A stretch of 52,849 bases of DNA from Rhodoferax ferrireducens (GTDB lineage Bacteria > Pseudomonadota > Gammaproteobacteria > Burkholderiales > Burkholderiaceae_C): assembly GCA_002083775.1 (NCBI GenBank), contig MTEI01000018.1, forward strand, positions 1 to 52,849, given 5' to 3'. The number at the start of each line of letters is the position of its first letter. The first letter of the stretch is position 1. The notes below the pieces were generated by a model. The model made no database searches, had not been told where the DNA came from, and worked only from the letters and a program-made list of their open reading frames with translations. A program made the translations under genes and the position numbers. Shown one piece after another: positions 39,216 to 47,443 of the stretch.

Positions 39216-39260
39216 TTTAATAGCTATCTACCCATAAGTACTATGGGCTGAGGGTCAAAA
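39216..39260 (+). repeat. Dispersed palindromic repeat, degenerate copy 9
   Basis: TTAATAGCTATCTACCCATA, CTATGGGCTGAGGGTCAAAA. Here the palindrome arms have changed together (CCCATA / TATGGG rather than CCCTTA / TAAGGG), so pairing is kept. It lies in the 152-bp gap between mshQ and mshI. Confidence 0.65.
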
Positions 39261-39278
39261 ACGCTTAAAGAATCGAAA

Positions 39279-42200
39279 TCAATAGTTTTCTCGCCGGTAA
39301 ATGATGGGAGATTTTGACCCATAAACCCCGAAGCTAACCCGCGCGCAAGGCAAATCGTCAAACAGTCCGGCAGTACCTGTTTGACCGCTGCAGTTACCCC
39401 AGTCGCCCATTAAATAGTCAGGCGCTTGCAAAATGACGTCCAGCCAGCCATTTTTCTGAGGCGCCGGGAACGTCAAGTTGGACTTGCCAGCCAGCAGCGG
39501 GCTGGTCAAGGTGGGCACGGTGTCGGTGCTCAGCAGCTGGTTTTTGCCTGCAACCACCGGGTAAAAGTACAAGCCAGCGGTGCCGCTGGGCGAGACACCT
39601 GCGGCCAGCGTTTGTGCTGCTGGCACCACCAGTGCCGTGCAGTTGTCCAGGGCGTTGTTTTCAAAGTAGCTGCCGCTCCAGTATTGGGCCTCGACAGGCA
39701 TTGTTGCGGACAGTTTTTCAGAGCCAAAAACATTGGTCAGACGCAAGCGGCCACTGCGAATGCCAGCAGAACCCTGACCAAAACCGCTGGAAATCACGCC
39801 ATCGGAGTCATCTGCTTGAACCACCAGGGTTAGGGGTGATGTCTTGGGGCTTGGAAACTTGTAGGTCACCCCCAGCGCGGTGCCCTCCCCCAGTGCAAAG
39901 TCTGAAGCAGGCAAAACGTTACCGGTCATGTTGGCCGAAGCACCTGCGTTCGACAAGGTTACGTTTTTGGCCCATGTGCTGCCAGCGTAGTTCTGCGTGA
40001 CACCACCCGTCAAATTTCGCGCTGTTACGTCCACCATGAATGCTTGGCCAGAGTAGGTGAAGCCGCCAGAACTGCACCCCTGCGTGACCACCGTATCAAA
40101 GTGATGCGGAATGAACCTGCCCACACCACCCACCACACCGGTATTTCCGCTGGCCGTCAAGCCTGTACCCAAATAGCTGCCACTGGCCAGCGTTGCTATC
40201 AAATCTATCATGCCTACCTCACTCCAGTTCATGGCGGTGACGTTCGCCACACCTGAAACGAAGGGCCCAAGGCTGCCTGTTGAAAAAACACCATTGGAGG
40301 TTCCTGCGCCAGTGGGTTGGTACTTGGAAAACGTCAGCACGACACCCTCGGCAGCGGCCTCCTTGCCGAAATTGGGGGTAGCGGCGGCGGCGTTGTTTCG
40401 AGCTGTTACATCGGCTGCAAAGCTCTCACCGGCCCGAATGGGGCCAGCGGGATAGCCGTCTATCAGAAAGTCTTTGGGCGCAGCCACAAACCCGTCCGTC
40501 CCGGTGATGGTGATGCCAGAACTGAGCGTCTGAGCGGTCAACGACATGCTGCCAACATCCGCATAGTGAACCGTCGTCGTGCCCACACCACTGGCATCAA
40601 ACGTCAAATTGATACTTCGACCAACGGCATCACACGCTGATGACACGCTGTTGGGAGCGTTGAGGGCCTGGCCAGCCACCCGCACAGGCAAGGTACCAGT
40701 CAACGGGTTGGCATAGGTACAAGTCCACTTGATGTTGCGCGTCGAGTTGGCAAATTCTGGCGTGCAAGCGCTGCTGTTATCCGCTTTTTTCACCGCGCGC
40801 AGCGTCAACGTTTGTGCCGTCTCTGCAACATGATGAGGCACGTCAAATTGGAAGCCTGACTCGGCAAAGTTCAAATCAGCGTCACATACCGACCCGTAGG
40901 TGAAATCCGCCCCCACGCAACTCGCTGCCGTGCCTGAATGCTCAGTGTTGCCGCCGGAATTCAAGTTGATGTTCAAGCTCTCTACATACGCGTTGGTCAA
41001 ACCAAACGTCACGCTGGACTCGTTGGCGAAGGTGTAACTCCCTGAGCCAGTGCCTGCGCTGCCAGACACCGGGTTGATGGTGGAGATACTTGACCATGTG
41101 CCGTGCCCGGTGCTTGTCGACATGGACATCGAAGTGCCTGCCAAGCTGATCAAGGCGTGGTTACCGTCATGCGCCTGCACCGTGACGCTGGCAACGACGC
41201 CACCACAGTTCACCACCTCGCCGTTGTGAATGATGTGAAAGTGATCAAACACCGTGCAATTGGTGCGGGTGAGCGCCATATCGGCAGCGGCCTGCGTGGC
41301 GTTAATGTCAAGGTCATAAAAATACACCTCATCAATGGTGCCATTGGCACCCTTTGCTGACCCCGTAGTTGGGGTAACACCCGATGTGCGGTTGTCACCG
41401 ACGTAGACCGTACCCAGCGCAGCAATCGACCCGCTGGAGGTGGTTCGGAAAGGTGTCGATGTATTGGTTGTGACTTGCACGCCGTCCAGCAGAATTTGCA
41501 TCAACGTCTGGTTTGTACCCGGGCTCAAACTCCAACTCATACCAACATGGTGCCAAGTACCTGCTGGATAGGTATAGCTATTAGACGTCTCCGCAGTGAA
41601 GCGAGCGCCACCACTGTCAGTCAGCACAAAGCGCAGCTTGCCATTGGCAAGCTTGAGCAAAAAGAACGGCGTGGCTGCGTTAAGCGTGGCATCCAGCAGC
41701 ATGGCATCTGAGCCAGATGCGTTCCAAGCCACGTTGGATTTGTACCAAAAATCTACCGCACCCCGGTTGCCCGGTGTCAGCGGTGTTGATACCGCATCAA
41801 TGACCGTGTTGCTGGTGTTGTTGGTAAACGTTGCACCCCGGCACAATTTGCCGGCTGGCACGTTGGCAACATTGCTGCTTGCCCGTGTGGCGTGGCGTGC
41901 GTTTCCTGAAATGTCCTTGATTTCACCTGCAGTGCCGTTCCAATAGCCTTCATCAAAACGGTATTCCGCCGACTTGGCAGCCAATTGATTGGCCGGGTAC
42001 CACAACACTGCCGTACCCACTGCCGGATCAATGAAGTTCTGGTTGTAGGCGTACTGTGTGTAATCAGTCGTTGAGACTTGGACACCAACCGCAGCCCCTG
42101 CGCCGGTCGATGAACCGGTGGTGTACTGGTACTTGAAATTGCCGTTGACTCCCGCTGCACCTTCGTAAAGTGCCACCTGAAAGTTGTAGCGTGCAGTCTG

Positions 42201-42851
42201 GCTGTACAACTTGACATTGACCCAGGAGATCACCAGACGGCGATTAGGTGCAGTACCCAAAATCTCGTATTTGACAGCTGCACCAGTTGTGCCGTTGGCC
42301 GTGCCAGCAACTATGTCCAGCCAGTACGGCACCATCAATTTGGTCGGCACCCCGTTGGGGCAGCCCGAAAAATTTCCACCACCGGCCGTGATAGGCAAAG
42401 CCTGCGAGGTGAAGTCGCGATGAAATCCGGACACATCTGGCGGAAAGGCCAGAATCCCGTTGGAGTAAACCCGCAAACTGGTGTAAGCCGTGCTGGCAAA
42501 GGTGAAAGTAAACCCGCCTGGGAATGTCAAATCTGCCCAGTCGTCGTCTCCATTCGGATAACTTGTACACGCTGGCGATGCAGTCGATGTGTGCCAAGTA
42601 AGCGCTATGGCACTGGCCGAAGGTGTGTCGTAGGCAAAAACATCAGAGCGGTAGGCATATGTGGCCCCTTGTGCCTGCGCTTGACTGGAAAAAATCAGGG
42701 CAAAGATGCCTAAAAAGAACACCCTTAGACACTGAGATAACCAAGACGTGCGTAGTGGAGAGAAGGCCAAATTTGATATATTAAAAATAGCTACCAACCC
42801 TTTATTGTCAATGGATAGAGGCCGATTTTCTATATAAAAGCTGGTCTTCAT
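39279..42851 (-). CDS. mshQ: Large MSHA surface protein MshQ
   Basis: A 1190-residue exported protein. Residues 43-60 are the hydrophobic core and cleavage region of a signal peptide (RVFFLGIFALIFSSQAQA). A LamG/concanavalin-like domain covers about 295-520 (EYRFDEGYW ... DEVYFYD), and the C-terminal half (about 640-1190) matches the DUF6701 region of MshQ, ending SFGVYGSKSPIIYRRENY. It is probably a surface or pilus-associated adhesin. The ATG at 42851 is three bases after the mshP stop, with GGAGAGG in front. Residues 5-24 come from a dispersed repeat, which places an unusual 30-residue extension before the signal peptide. Confidence 0.88.
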   Translation of the reverse strand: MKTSFYIENRPLSIDNKGLVAIFNISNLAFSPLRTSWLSQCLRVFFLGIFALIFSSQAQAQGATYAYRSDVFAYDTPSASAIALTWHTSTASPACTSYPNGDDDWADLTFPGGFTFTFASTAYTSLRVYSNGILAFPPDVSGFHRDFTSQALPITAGGGNFSGCPNGVPTKLMVPYWLDIVAGTANGTTGAAVKYEILGTAPNRRLVISWVNVKLYSQTARYNFQVALYEGAAGVNGNFKYQYTTGSSTGAGAAVGVQVSTTDYTQYAYNQNFIDPAVGTAVLWYPANQLAAKSAEYRFDEGYWNGTAGEIKDISGNARHATRASSNVANVPAGKLCRGATFTNNTSNTVIDAVSTPLTPGNRGAVDFWYKSNVAWNASGSDAMLLDATLNAATPFFLLKLANGKLRFVLTDSGGARFTAETSNSYTYPAGTWHHVGMSWSLSPGTNQTLMQILLDGVQVTTNTSTPFRTTSSGSIAALGTVYVGDNRTSGVTPTTGSAKGANGTIDEVYFYDLDINATQAAADMALTRTNCTVFDHFHIIHNGEVVNCGGVVASVTVQAHDGNHALISLAGTSMSMSTSTGHGTWSSISTINPVSGSAGTGSGSYTFANESSVTFGLTNAYVESLNINLNSGGNTEHSGTAASCVGADFTYGSVCDADLNFAESGFQFDVPHHVAETAQTLTLRAVKKADNSSACTPEFANSTRNIKWTCTYANPLTGTLPVRVAGQALNAPNSVSSACDAVGRSINLTFDASGVGTTTVHYADVGSMSLTAQTLSSGITITGTDGFVAAPKDFLIDGYPAGPIRAGESFAADVTARNNAAAATPNFGKEAAAEGVVLTFSKYQPTGAGTSNGVFSTGSLGPFVSGVANVTAMNWSEVGMIDLIATLASGSYLGTGLTASGNTGVVGGVGRFIPHHFDTVVTQGCSSGGFTYSGQAFMVDVTARNLTGGVTQNYAGSTWAKNVTLSNAGASANMTGNVLPASDFALGEGTALGVTYKFPSPKTSPLTLVVQADDSDGVISSGFGQGSAGIRSGRLRLTNVFGSEKLSATMPVEAQYWSGSYFENNALDNCTALVVPAAQTLAAGVSPSGTAGLYFYPVVAGKNQLLSTDTVPTLTSPLLAGKSNLTFPAPQKNGWLDVILQAPDYLMGDWGNCSGQTGTAGLFDDLPCARVSFGVYGSKSPIIYRRENY
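42787..42841 (+). repeat. Dispersed palindromic repeat, copy 10 (5' end of mshQ)
   Basis: ATAGCTACCAACCCTTTA, TTGTCAATGGATAGAGGCC, GATTTTCTATATAAAA. It is translated from the minus strand as FYIENRPLS-IDNKGLVAIFN, the same frame as the copies in uvrC and the asparaginase gene. Confidence 0.85.
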
Positions 42852-42854
42852 GTC

Positions 42855-43298
42855 TTACCTCTCCATCGACGCTGACACACTGCGTTCAATGTAGCCGACG
42901 GAGCCCACCGTGCCGCCTGGCGTGGAAGCCACCGCGCGCATCTGCACCATGTAACGACTCTGCCCGCCCTCCTGATAAGCGGTCACGCTGCAGGCAACCG
43001 CCACAGAAAAGCCGTCAATCGCAAGAGGCGAGGCAGTTGTACAAGTTGCTACACCGATCGCGGCGGGGTTGGCCACTGCGTTTACCGCACCAATGCCCCA
43101 CTCCGTGCCCGCTCTCGCCGCCCAATAAGCCCGTGTGCCTTGCACATCCTGCGCCGACGTGAGCTGCTGGGTGTTGGAAAACGTCACCATGAAGGCACCC
43201 AACGCCGCCAGAATGACCACCAGAAAGATAGCAGCAATCGCAGCAAATCCGTGGGCTCTGAGGCTTTTCCGATGTAAAAAGTAACGGCGATGGTTCAT
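42855..43298 (-). CDS. mshP: MSHA biogenesis protein MshP (PilX-like)
   Basis: A 147-residue minor-pilin-like protein. After the basic N-terminus comes HGFAAIAAIFLVVILAALGAFMV: the Gly-Phe cleavage site is kept but the usual Glu5 is absent, as in MshP/PilX/GspK-type proteins. The rest is a short periplasmic domain with two or three cysteines. It overlaps the mshO stop by four bases. Confidence 0.84.
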   Translation of the reverse strand: MNHRRYFLHRKSLRAHGFAAIAAIFLVVILAALGAFMVTFSNTQQLTSAQDVQGTRAYWAARAGTEWGIGAVNAVANPAAIGVATCTTASPLAIDGFSVAVACSVTAYQEGGQSRYMVQMRAVASTPGGTVGSVGYIERSVSASMER

Positions 43299-44173
43299 GG
43301 CGCGTTACTCACATGCACTTCATGCTGCAGGCTCACCGTTTCGCCACTGTCAGTGATTTGCAGGCGCATGCTGATCAGGGCGTTGCGCTGCAAATCCGAG
43401 CCGGTGTAGTTGAAGTTGCACGAACTGACCCGCTCGGCCATGACAGCTGCCCCCGTGACCGACGCCGCGCAGGCTGCGCTTTCTGCCAGTGGCAGTGTCA
43501 GCACCTGCCGGTAAAGCGTGCCATTGCCATGCCCTTGCGCGTTGATGCCGGTAGCACCCATACACACATAGCGCACCACCTTCTCGCTGGCGGGAATCAC
43601 GTGAAACCGCTTGTTGGGCGACTCCAGCGGGAATTTTTTGGCAGTGATGGCGATGACGCTTTCGGCGGGCGAGCCTGATTCGGCACTGGCAGACGTGACG
43701 GCACTGGTGTTGTCGGCAGCATAGGCATCGGCCCCGGTCATGCCCAGGTTGTAGATGACGATCAGGTCACCCGCCGTGATTTGCTGGTCAGCGGGCCAAT
43801 CTGCATTGCGCCCCAGCATGTTGAAACTGCTGTCACCAGCGGCCAGATTGAAGTCCAGCACATCACCACCGCCACCCACATCGGCACGGTAGCGCGCTCC
43901 GATCTTGGTGGGGATGAATTCCACACACTGGCTGCCTGCGCTGCGGATGCTGTTGGGCAGCGCTTTGCGAATATCGCGCCCCATGCGCCGCACCACCGTG
44001 TCGGCCACGTCGGTCAGCCCGGCGCGGCGCGCGGTGTCAAAGTAGGCGTCGATCGGGCTCTTCATAAACACCGCCACCATGCCGCCGATCACTCCCATCA
44101 GGATGATGACCATGATCAGTTCCACCAGCGTGAAGCCGCGCTGGGTTTTCAGACGGGCAAGGCGGGCGGTCAT
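43295..44173 (-). CDS. mshO: MSHA minor pilin MshO
   Basis: A 292-residue prepilin. The cleavage site and helix are QRG-FTLVELIMVIILMGVIGG, with Glu5, so it is a substrate of the prepilin peptidase. The periplasmic part is long, like PilW/MshO minor pilins that start pilus assembly. mshD precedes it by two bases. Confidence 0.88.
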   Translation of the reverse strand: MTARLARLKTQRGFTLVELIMVIILMGVIGGMVAVFMKSPIDAYFDTARRAGLTDVADTVVRRMGRDIRKALPNSIRSAGSQCVEFIPTKIGARYRADVGGGGDVLDFNLAAGDSSFNMLGRNADWPADQQITAGDLIVIYNLGMTGADAYAADNTSAVTSASAESGSPAESVIAITAKKFPLESPNKRFHVIPASEKVVRYVCMGATGINAQGHGNGTLYRQVLTLPLAESAACAASVTGAAVMAERVSSCNFNYTGSDLQRNALISMRLQITDSGETVSLQHEVHVSNAP

Positions 44174-44175
44174 GA

Positions 44176-44625
44176 TCAGTAGTTGGCCCGGTAGCCACTC
44201 AAGCTGATGTCACCACCCGGCCCTGTGACAGTCACCGATATCCTTTTGGCAGTCACGCCGGTGAGATCGGTGCTGATGTCAACAGACACATCGGTGATGC
44301 TGTATGCCGACAAGCCGGGAATCACCGTGCCCACCATGTCCACAATACCGGTGGAGGTGTAACCGTCGTAGTCGCTCACGTCATCAAACTGGGTGCGGTT
44401 CGTCCCGCTGTAGCCACCTGAGGGGTTGACGTAGTCCTTGAGCAAAATTTCCTCCAGCAGCGCTTCGGCAATCGCCACCGTCTGCTTGCGCACCATCGGG
44501 TCCGCGCTGGATGCCACCGTGGTGTTCATCACCGACAAAATGCCAGCCAGGCCAGCACTCACCACCACGATGAAGATGATCAGTTCGATCAGCGTGAAAC
44601 CACGCTGGCGCTTAATCGTGCACAT
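44176..44625 (-). CDS. mshD: MSHA minor pilin MshD
   Basis: A 149-residue prepilin with cleavage motif QRG-FTLIELIIFIVVVSAGLAG and Glu5. PilV/MshD-type minor pilin (EALLEEILLKDYVNP after the helix). The ATG at 44625 lies 14 bases inside the 3' end of mshC; ATG 44640 is a possible alternative. The frame is open further upstream but only inside mshC. Confidence 0.86.
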   Translation of the reverse strand: MCTIKRQRGFTLIELIIFIVVVSAGLAGILSVMNTTVASSADPMVRKQTVAIAEALLEEILLKDYVNPSGGYSGTNRTQFDDVSDYDGYTSTGIVDMVGTVIPGLSAYSITDVSVDISTDLTGVTAKRISVTVTGPGGDISLSGYRANY

Positions 44626-45082
44626 AGCCTGTTGTTGCATCGACCATGATACCCGTGCTGTTGGCAATGGTGATGGCCACTTGGGCAGACTGGTTGGTGC
44701 TGCCAAGGCCTGTGTACTGGAACGAGGCCACTGACGCCGTCAGGCCACTGCCACCGCGGGGCGTGTTGGGCAACGCCAGCGCCCCATTACACGTCCCGTC
44801 GGGCGGCGAGTTAGTGTCCATGGTAAGCGTGACCCCGGTGGCATTCAAGGCTACACAAACGGTTCGGCGCTGGGCAATGGCGGTTTTCTGGGCATAACGC
44901 AGTAGTGACAAGGTTTCGTCATGAAACCCCCTGGCGTTGAAATCACCCGTGTTGAGGATGCGCGGGGCAGCGAACACCGCCAGCACCCCCAGGATGACGA
45001 TGACCATGATCAGTTCGATCAGGGTGAAACCCGTTTGAGTACTAATTGGGCGGATACAGAAAGCGAACCTGCGGGATTCCAT
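44612..45082 (-). CDS. mshC: MSHA minor pilin MshC
   Basis: A 156-residue prepilin with QTG-FTLIELIMVIVILGVLAVF and the following APRI of type IVa pilins. The GspH/FimT-like C-terminal part includes LRYAQKTAIAQRRTVCV. It lies after mshA and its terminator and before mshD, matching the order in Vibrio. ATG at 45082 chosen as start. Confidence 0.87.
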   Translation of the reverse strand: MESRRFAFCIRPISTQTGFTLIELIMVIVILGVLAVFAAPRILNTGDFNARGFHDETLSLLRYAQKTAIAQRRTVCVALNATGVTLTMDTNSPPDGTCNGALALPNTPRGGSGLTASVASFQYTGLGSTNQSAQVAITIANSTGIMVDATTGYVHD

Positions 45083-45147
45083 AAAAGCGCGAACCACAAG
45101 CAATCACGAACTGAAAGGTTAGATTAAGAATATCGAAGTCGCATATC

Positions 45148-45183
45148 AAAACAAAAGCGAGGGCTTCTCACGAAACCCTCGCT
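45148..45183 (-). terminator. Terminator after mshA
   Basis: Minus strand: AGCGAGGG, loop TTTCGTGAGAAG, CCCTCGCT, then TTTGTTTTGAT. Perfect eight-base stem with T-rich tail, placed between the major pilin and the minor pilin genes. It probably acts as an attenuator, giving more mshA than downstream message. Confidence 0.85.
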
Positions 45184-45204
45184 CAACAACTTTGAAAACA
45201 AAAA

Positions 45205-45582
45205 TTAAATACCTATGATAGTTGCAGTAGCCGTAGCACCACCATCTGTCTGAGTCACTGTACAAGAATTGCTTCCAGCGATAAGCGCAGCAGCGTTATC
45301 TAAGGTGTACCCATTCGGAATGCCTCCTTCCAAAACAGCAGTCGCCGCCGCTTGGCAGGTTAAACCGATTGTTGCTGTCCCGTTTGTCGACTTCGCGCTT
45401 CGAGCAGCATAATTAACGGCACTAGCTGAAGAGATTCCGCCTACAACACCCTGAAGAGCAGCAACTTGAGCGTCAGCTTTCAGGTTTACAAATTTAGGTA
45501 AAGCCACTGCGGCTAGCACACCCAAAATCACGATCACCATCACCAACTCGATCAAAGTAAAGCCGCGTTGCACTTGTTTCAT
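45205..45582 (-). CDS. mshA: MSHA major pilin MshA
   Basis: A 125-residue prepilin: short leader MKQVQRG, then FTLIELVMVIVILGVLAAVALPKF with Glu5, and a mature protein of 118 residues. Two cysteines, in GLTCQAA and SNSCTVT, can form the C-terminal disulfide loop. AAGGTGG in front of ATG 45582 is the ribosome-binding site; the longer frame upstream is not used. The gene is visibly more AT-rich than its neighbours, and has a terminator behind it. Confidence 0.92.
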   Translation of the reverse strand: MKQVQRGFTLIELVMVIVILGVLAAVALPKFVNLKADAQVAALQGVVGGISSASAVNYAARSAKSTNGTATIGLTCQAAATAVLEGGIPNGYTLDNAAALIAGSNSCTVTQTDGGATATATIIGI

Positions 45583-45675
45583 GTTGTCCACCTTAAAAAA
45601 ATCGGTACGTTGTAAGTCAAATCTACTATCCAAATCGATAGCACCAACGGGCGAAGTATAGACACTCAACGCCGT

Positions 45676-46179
45676 TCAATCCACCCATTCGTTGTTCCAT
45701 CGGTACTTTTCCACAGGTACCAGTTGCAAAACGCCGGGCATCCCTGTGACCTCAAACCAGATCATCGGGTCGCTGCTGGGGCTGTCCAGCCACAAATGGT
45801 CCAGCGGCTGATAACCGACGCACGGGCAATTTTCTTCAAATACCCACGAACCCGGCGGCACCGAGGCCGCTTGTGCTTTGCTGACCACCCCCAAATAGTT
45901 GACAGGTTTTTGCTTGACCAACTCAAAAGGATTGCGTGCGAACAGCATGCTAGGGTCTTTGCTCGGTGACACCTGCCGCTGAAGGTGGTCAATCACCAAC
46001 GCTGTGCGCAGCGCACCCACTGTGAATTTGATAGCAGCCAGCTCGCTCTGACCCTGGACTTGACGCACGTATCGCAAAAAAACCAGCAGCAAGATGACGA
46101 CCAACAACGCCATCAACAGCCACTCACCGGGCCGTCGCCAACTCTGGGTTTGCATCCGCACACTGGCGCTGTGCGCCAT
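45676..46179 (-). CDS. mshF: MSHA biogenesis protein MshF
   Basis: A 167-residue protein with one N-terminal membrane helix (about 20-38, WLLMALLVVILLLVFLRYV) and a periplasmic domain, as in MshF. Contains the conserved-looking NPFELVKQKPVNYLG and WVFEENCPCVGY. Lies between mshG and mshA as in other loci. Start ATG 46179 lies three bases from the mshG stop. Confidence 0.78.
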   Translation of the reverse strand: MAHSASVRMQTQSWRRPGEWLLMALLVVILLLVFLRYVRQVQGQSELAAIKFTVGALRTALVIDHLQRQVSPSKDPSMLFARNPFELVKQKPVNYLGVVSKAQAASVPPGSWVFEENCPCVGYQPLDHLWLDSPSSDPMIWFEVTGMPGVLQLVPVEKYRWNNEWVD

Positions 46180-46181
46180 GC

Positions 46182-47423
46182 CTAACCCCCACCTTTGCCC
46201 ATGGCCGCTTGCCCAAGATTCCACAGCGGCAGGAACACGCCCAGCGCCAGCAGCAACACCAGCACACCCACAATAGCTAGCAAAATCGGCTCGATCGCAG
46301 CCGACAGCCCTTTGATGTTGTAGTCTGTCTCGCGTTCATACATGCCAGCAATCTCAAACAGCAGGTTATCCAGCTCGCCGGTTTCCTCACCGACCGAGAT
46401 CATTTGCAGCACCACAGGTGTGAAAACACCCGTGGCCGCCGCGCAACGCGAAATGCTTTCACCGCGCTCAATGCCATCACGCATTTGCTCAATGCGGCTG
46501 CCGATATAGGCGTTGTCCACCGTTTGCGCCACCACGGTGAGTGCCTGCACCAGCGGCACGCCGCTCTGGCTCGACAGGGCAAAACTTCGAGCGAAACGGG
46601 CCAGGGTGGCCTTGAGGATGATCTCGCCCACGATAGGCAGCTTGAGTTTGCGCGAATCCCAGTTGTAGCGCCCGGCCGGTGTGCGAATGTAGCTGCGCAC
46701 GAGCATGCCCAGCCCGATTCCGCCCGCCACCAGCAGCGGCCACCAGGTCAACATGAAAGCCGAAAAACCCAGCAAACCACGCGTGATCAGCGGCAACTCG
46801 GCGTTGAAACCGGCAAACACTTTGGCAAACACCGGGATCACAAAGATGTTCAAAATCACCACCGCGATCACCATGGCGATCATCACAAACACGGGGTAAC
46901 GCATGGCCTGTTTGATGCGTTCACGCACATCGCGCTCAAACTCCATGTGCTCGTTGAGCCGCAAAAACACCTCGGTGAGCTTGCCGGTCATCTCACCCAC
47001 ACGGATCATCGAGATATAAAACGGGCCAAAAATCTCCTGATGCCGCGCCAACGCTGCAGAGAGTTCGCGCCCTTGGTCCAGGCTGGAGCGGATGTCTTTG
47101 AGCAAATCCACCATCGCGGGCTTGGTGCTGGAAGCCTCCAGCCCGGCAAAGGCCCGCAAGATCGGCACACCGGCCTTGTTCAGGGTGTACATCTGGCGTG
47201 AAAAAATCAGGATGTCCTCCACCACCACCGGTGGTCGGGTCAAACGCTCCAACCAGTTGTCTTGTGTGGACTTGGCGGCCTTCTCGGTGATAGCACCGAT
47301 ATGCACCGGTGCCACACCCATGGCCATCAATTGGTCGGCAACGCTGTTTTCACTCAGCGCGTCAAGTTGTCCTTGAACCGCTTCACCGCGATTGTTGCGG
47401 CCACGCCATGCATAAACTGCCAT
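46182..47423 (-). CDS. mshG: MSHA platform protein MshG
   Basis: The inner-membrane platform (PilC/GspF type), 413 residues with two T2SF domains: FSRQMYTLNKAGVPILRAF ... (about 70-195) and FARSFALSSQSGVPLVQAL ... (about 270-395), and three transmembrane helices (about 170, 215, 380). It couples the motor ATPase to pilin insertion. Follows mshE by 20 bp. Confidence 0.93.
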   Translation of the reverse strand: MAVYAWRGRNNRGEAVQGQLDALSENSVADQLMAMGVAPVHIGAITEKAAKSTQDNWLERLTRPPVVVEDILIFSRQMYTLNKAGVPILRAFAGLEASSTKPAMVDLLKDIRSSLDQGRELSAALARHQEIFGPFYISMIRVGEMTGKLTEVFLRLNEHMEFERDVRERIKQAMRYPVFVMIAMVIAVVILNIFVIPVFAKVFAGFNAELPLITRGLLGFSAFMLTWWPLLVAGGIGLGMLVRSYIRTPAGRYNWDSRKLKLPIVGEIILKATLARFARSFALSSQSGVPLVQALTVVAQTVDNAYIGSRIEQMRDGIERGESISRCAAATGVFTPVVLQMISVGEETGELDNLLFEIAGMYERETDYNIKGLSAAIEPILLAIVGVLVLLLALGVFLPLWNLGQAAMGKGGG

Positions 47424-47443
47424 AAGTGGTGGGTGGGCTCCGG

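Noticed and set aside
39279..42851. MshQ as a polymorphic toxin or phage tail protein
   Set aside because: Position next to mshP, the LamG-like region and the C-terminal ending fit MshQ.
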